NCBI GenBank assembly: GCA_038236965.1
Contig: JBBRZF010000023.1
Span: 1 to 30,880 of the forward strand
DNA length: 30,880 nt
Direction: 5' to 3'
Source: JBBRZF01 sp038236965
Lineage (GTDB): Bacteria; Acidobacteriota; Terriglobia; Terriglobales; Acidobacteriaceae
The notes below the pieces were generated by a model. The model saw only the letters and a program-made list of their open reading frames with translations. It ran no database searches and was not told the DNA's origin. The position numbers were made by a program, and so were the translations under genes. Shown piece by piece: positions 29,367 through 30,880 of the stretch (positions within the stretch are counted from its first letter, which is position 1; each line of letters begins with the position of its first letter).

Positions 29367-30152
29367 CTATTTCAGCATGGCCAGGATGCGGACGGGGGCG
29401 GCGGAACCGCCTTCGAGTTTTAATGGCGTGACGGCGGCGATGGCTCCGGCGGGTGGAACGCGTCCGAGGTTGGCCACGTTTTCGAGGTGATAGACGCCAC
29501 GGGCGGCACAGAATCTGTGGACTGAATACTCGGGGGCGTTGCCGGGATCGACGCTGAGGGTGTCTATGCCGAGGCCGACGACGGCGCGGGCTTCGACGAG
29601 GAAGCGCGCGGCTTCGAGGGAGAATCCGGGGAAGTGCAGCGTTCCGTTGGCGTCGGCGTTGCGGTATTGGTCCGAGGAATTCCAGCGGAGATCCCATGCG
29701 GTGTGCGCCATGACGACGGAGCCGAGCGGAATCTCGCCATGCAGTTTTTCGTAGCTGGCGATGTCTTCGACGGAAAGCTGGTAGTCGGAATTGTTGCGGG
29801 CGGCGTCGGCGATGTCGATGACGACGAGCGGACGGACGAGGCGCTCGGCAGGAATCTGATCGACGGTCCAGGTGCCGCGCATCATGTGGGCGGGTGCGTC
29901 CAAGTGAGTGGACGCGTGTTCGTCAAAAGTGACCTGGCGATTGAAGTATCCGTCGCGATCGTGGGTGGCCGTGACGCGTGAGTGGAGCGTGGGCGAGGTG
30001 CCGGCCCAATTGGGCGCATCTGCGCTGACGGAATGGGTGAGGTCGAGAATAGTGGAAAACACGGTGGGCTCCGGGTTGGCGGGCCTATGCTTTGCGACGA
30101 GGAGCAACGATAAAGCCAGCCCCCAACCAACGATGAAAGTCTTCCACTTCAT
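29367..30152 (-). CDS. Exported cyclase-family (kynurenine formamidase-like) metal hydrolase
   Basis: The product has 261 residues. The N-terminus (MKWKTFIVGWGLALSLLLVA) is a signal peptide or anchor. The fold is that of the cyclase/KynB family of metal-dependent amidohydrolases. The metal motif, normally HxGTHxDxPxH, appears as EHASTHLDAPAHM with H79, H83, D85 and H89; the usual Gly is Ser81. Further support comes from LDLTHSVSADAPNWAG near the start, SVVMAHTAWDLRW (145-157), ARAVVGLGIDTLSVDPG and VYHLENVANLGRVPPAG. Export is unusual for tryptophan catabolism, so the substrate may be another amide or lactone. Monocistronic, on the minus strand, convergent with the zinc-ribbon gene. Confidence 0.9.
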   Translation of the reverse strand: MKWKTFIVGWGLALSLLLVAKHRPANPEPTVFSTILDLTHSVSADAPNWAGTSPTLHSRVTATHDRDGYFNRQVTFDEHASTHLDAPAHMMRGTWTVDQIPAERLVRPLVVIDIADAARNNSDYQLSVEDIASYEKLHGEIPLGSVVMAHTAWDLRWNSSDQYRNADANGTLHFPGFSLEAARFLVEARAVVGLGIDTLSVDPGNAPEYSVHRFCAARGVYHLENVANLGRVPPAGAIAAVTPLKLEGGSAAPVRILAMLK

Positions 30153-30755
30153 AGCCAGTTTTACAAACCCTTTCTAATGCGAGTTGTTGTCTTTCGTGAA
30201 TCCGGACGCAGCTTGGGAATTGGATGCAGGGAGGGGGAGATTGTATGCAAGGGCAATCCACCACGGAGACACGGAGGCACGGAGAAAGTCAAAAACTTTA
30301 GGCGGGATGGAATTCGTGGCGCTCGAAGGGAGGGAGCGGAGTTTTGGGGCGAACGAACGGCGCGATTGCTCGCGCCGTAAGGTTCATCGCAGACGGTGCC
30401 TCCCCCGGCACCTGTTCTAAGGAAGAACGTAATTAGAGTAGCCGGAAGGTGGCGAGCAAGCGAAAGTGTTTTCTTTCTGTTCCGGAATCGGAACAAGAAT
30501 CTGGAGTTGCGGGAAGGGGATTCCTTGGAATCATGTTTCGGAGGTTTGGAGGGACAAGGTTTCGGAGGTTTCGAAAAGGTTTCAAACAGGTTTCGAAAAT
30601 CAAGGTCAAAGGCGAGGATCAAGGTCAAGGAGCGCGAGCGAGGGCGCTCACGCCATATCAGGCAACAGCAACGGCAAGAGCAGGGGCAAGGGCAACAGCA
30701 ACACAAAGGCGAGCGTTGCTCGCCCGCCACGGACGAGGGCGTCCGGGCCCACGTC
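30153..30755 (+). repeat. Gene-free repeat region
   Basis: Copy 5 of the CACCACGGAG element lies at about 30259-30287. A GGTGCCTCCCCCGGCAC hairpin lies near 30400. From about 30539 to 30625 GGTTTCGGAGGTTTC and CAAGGTCAAAGGC-type repeats follow, then a first short CAGCAACGGCAAGAGCA stretch near 30661-30706. No convincing gene is seen. Confidence 0.7.
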
Positions 30756-30880
30756 AGGCAAGGGCAGGGCAAGGGCAAGGGCAAGGGCAAGAGCAAGGGC
30801 AAGGGCAAGAGCAAGGGCAAGGGCAAGAGCAAGGGCAGGGCAAGGGCAAGAGCAAGGGCAGGGCAAGAGCAAGAGCAAGG
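30756..30880 (+). repeat. GGGCAA/GAGCAA hexanucleotide repeat, continues beyond the right edge
   Basis: About 20 degenerate six-base units (GGGCAAGGGCAAGAGCAAGG and variants) fill the last 125 bases without ending. The long Leu-Ala-Leu-Pro frame on the minus strand is a product of the repeat and not a gene. Confidence 0.9.

Noticed and set aside
30161..30878. Leu/Pro-rich open frames on the minus strand at the right end
   Set aside because: They are the translation of GGGCAA and related simple repeats and have no start signal or domain.

Overview
The window looks like chromosomal DNA of a Gram-negative member of the Acidobacteriota, probably class Terriglobia. The reasons are the outer-membrane genes (lpxD, an LpxL/HtrB-like acyltransferase, lnt), a tandem pair of TPR/DUF3857/transglutaminase proteins, several hypothetical families that I associate with this phylum, and intergenic DNA full of short degenerate repeats of the kind I recall from these genomes. 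The taxonomic call is inference from gene content. No rRNA, tRNA, CRISPR array, integrase or complete insertion sequence was seen.

Layout. 1-4490 (minus): two exported TPR/DUF3857 proteins joined by an ATGA stop/start overlap; the second runs off the left edge, is open for 685 codons and has no stop inside the window. 4831-6294 (plus): a membrane-anchored unknown protein and a secreted protein with four Gly-Tyr repeats. 6403-6895: a broken conserved gene. 6913-8199: a secreted pilin-like protein divergent from a LuxR-type regulator whose receiver domain lacks the phospho-acceptor Asp. 8654-12313 (plus): a SYLF lipid-binding protein, then an envelope cluster (LpxL-like, lpxD, P-loop NTPase). 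12509-17013: a DehI-like protein (minus), a RibD-type reductase (plus) and an APC permease with a cytosolic tail (minus). 17169-22983 (plus): lnt, prfB with a programmed +1 frameshift, CDF transporter, HD-domain protein, helical-repeat protein and CoA-binding protein. 23032-25379 (minus): rarA and a SpoU/TrmH methyltransferase. 25533-26779 (plus): a TsaC/Sua5-type enzyme and a DUF218 protein.

The last part (26780-30880) is different. It is mostly repeat DNA with few genes: a frameshifted TonB-domain gene, a 20-codon remnant of a membrane protein gene, an orphan ribosome-binding site followed by repeats, a 52-residue zinc-ribbon protein, a cyclase-family protein, and a hexanucleotide repeat running off the right edge.

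The most distinctive feature is the repeat population. At least five unrelated families of short degenerate repeats sit between genes. Some begin at or inside the stop codon of the upstream gene, and some abut the ribosome-binding site or start codon of the downstream one. One family contains hairpins with the same geometry and the same CTA suffix but different stem sequences, and one copy interrupts a gene remnant. This, rather than a dedicated gene cassette, is the best candidate for an undescribed system here.
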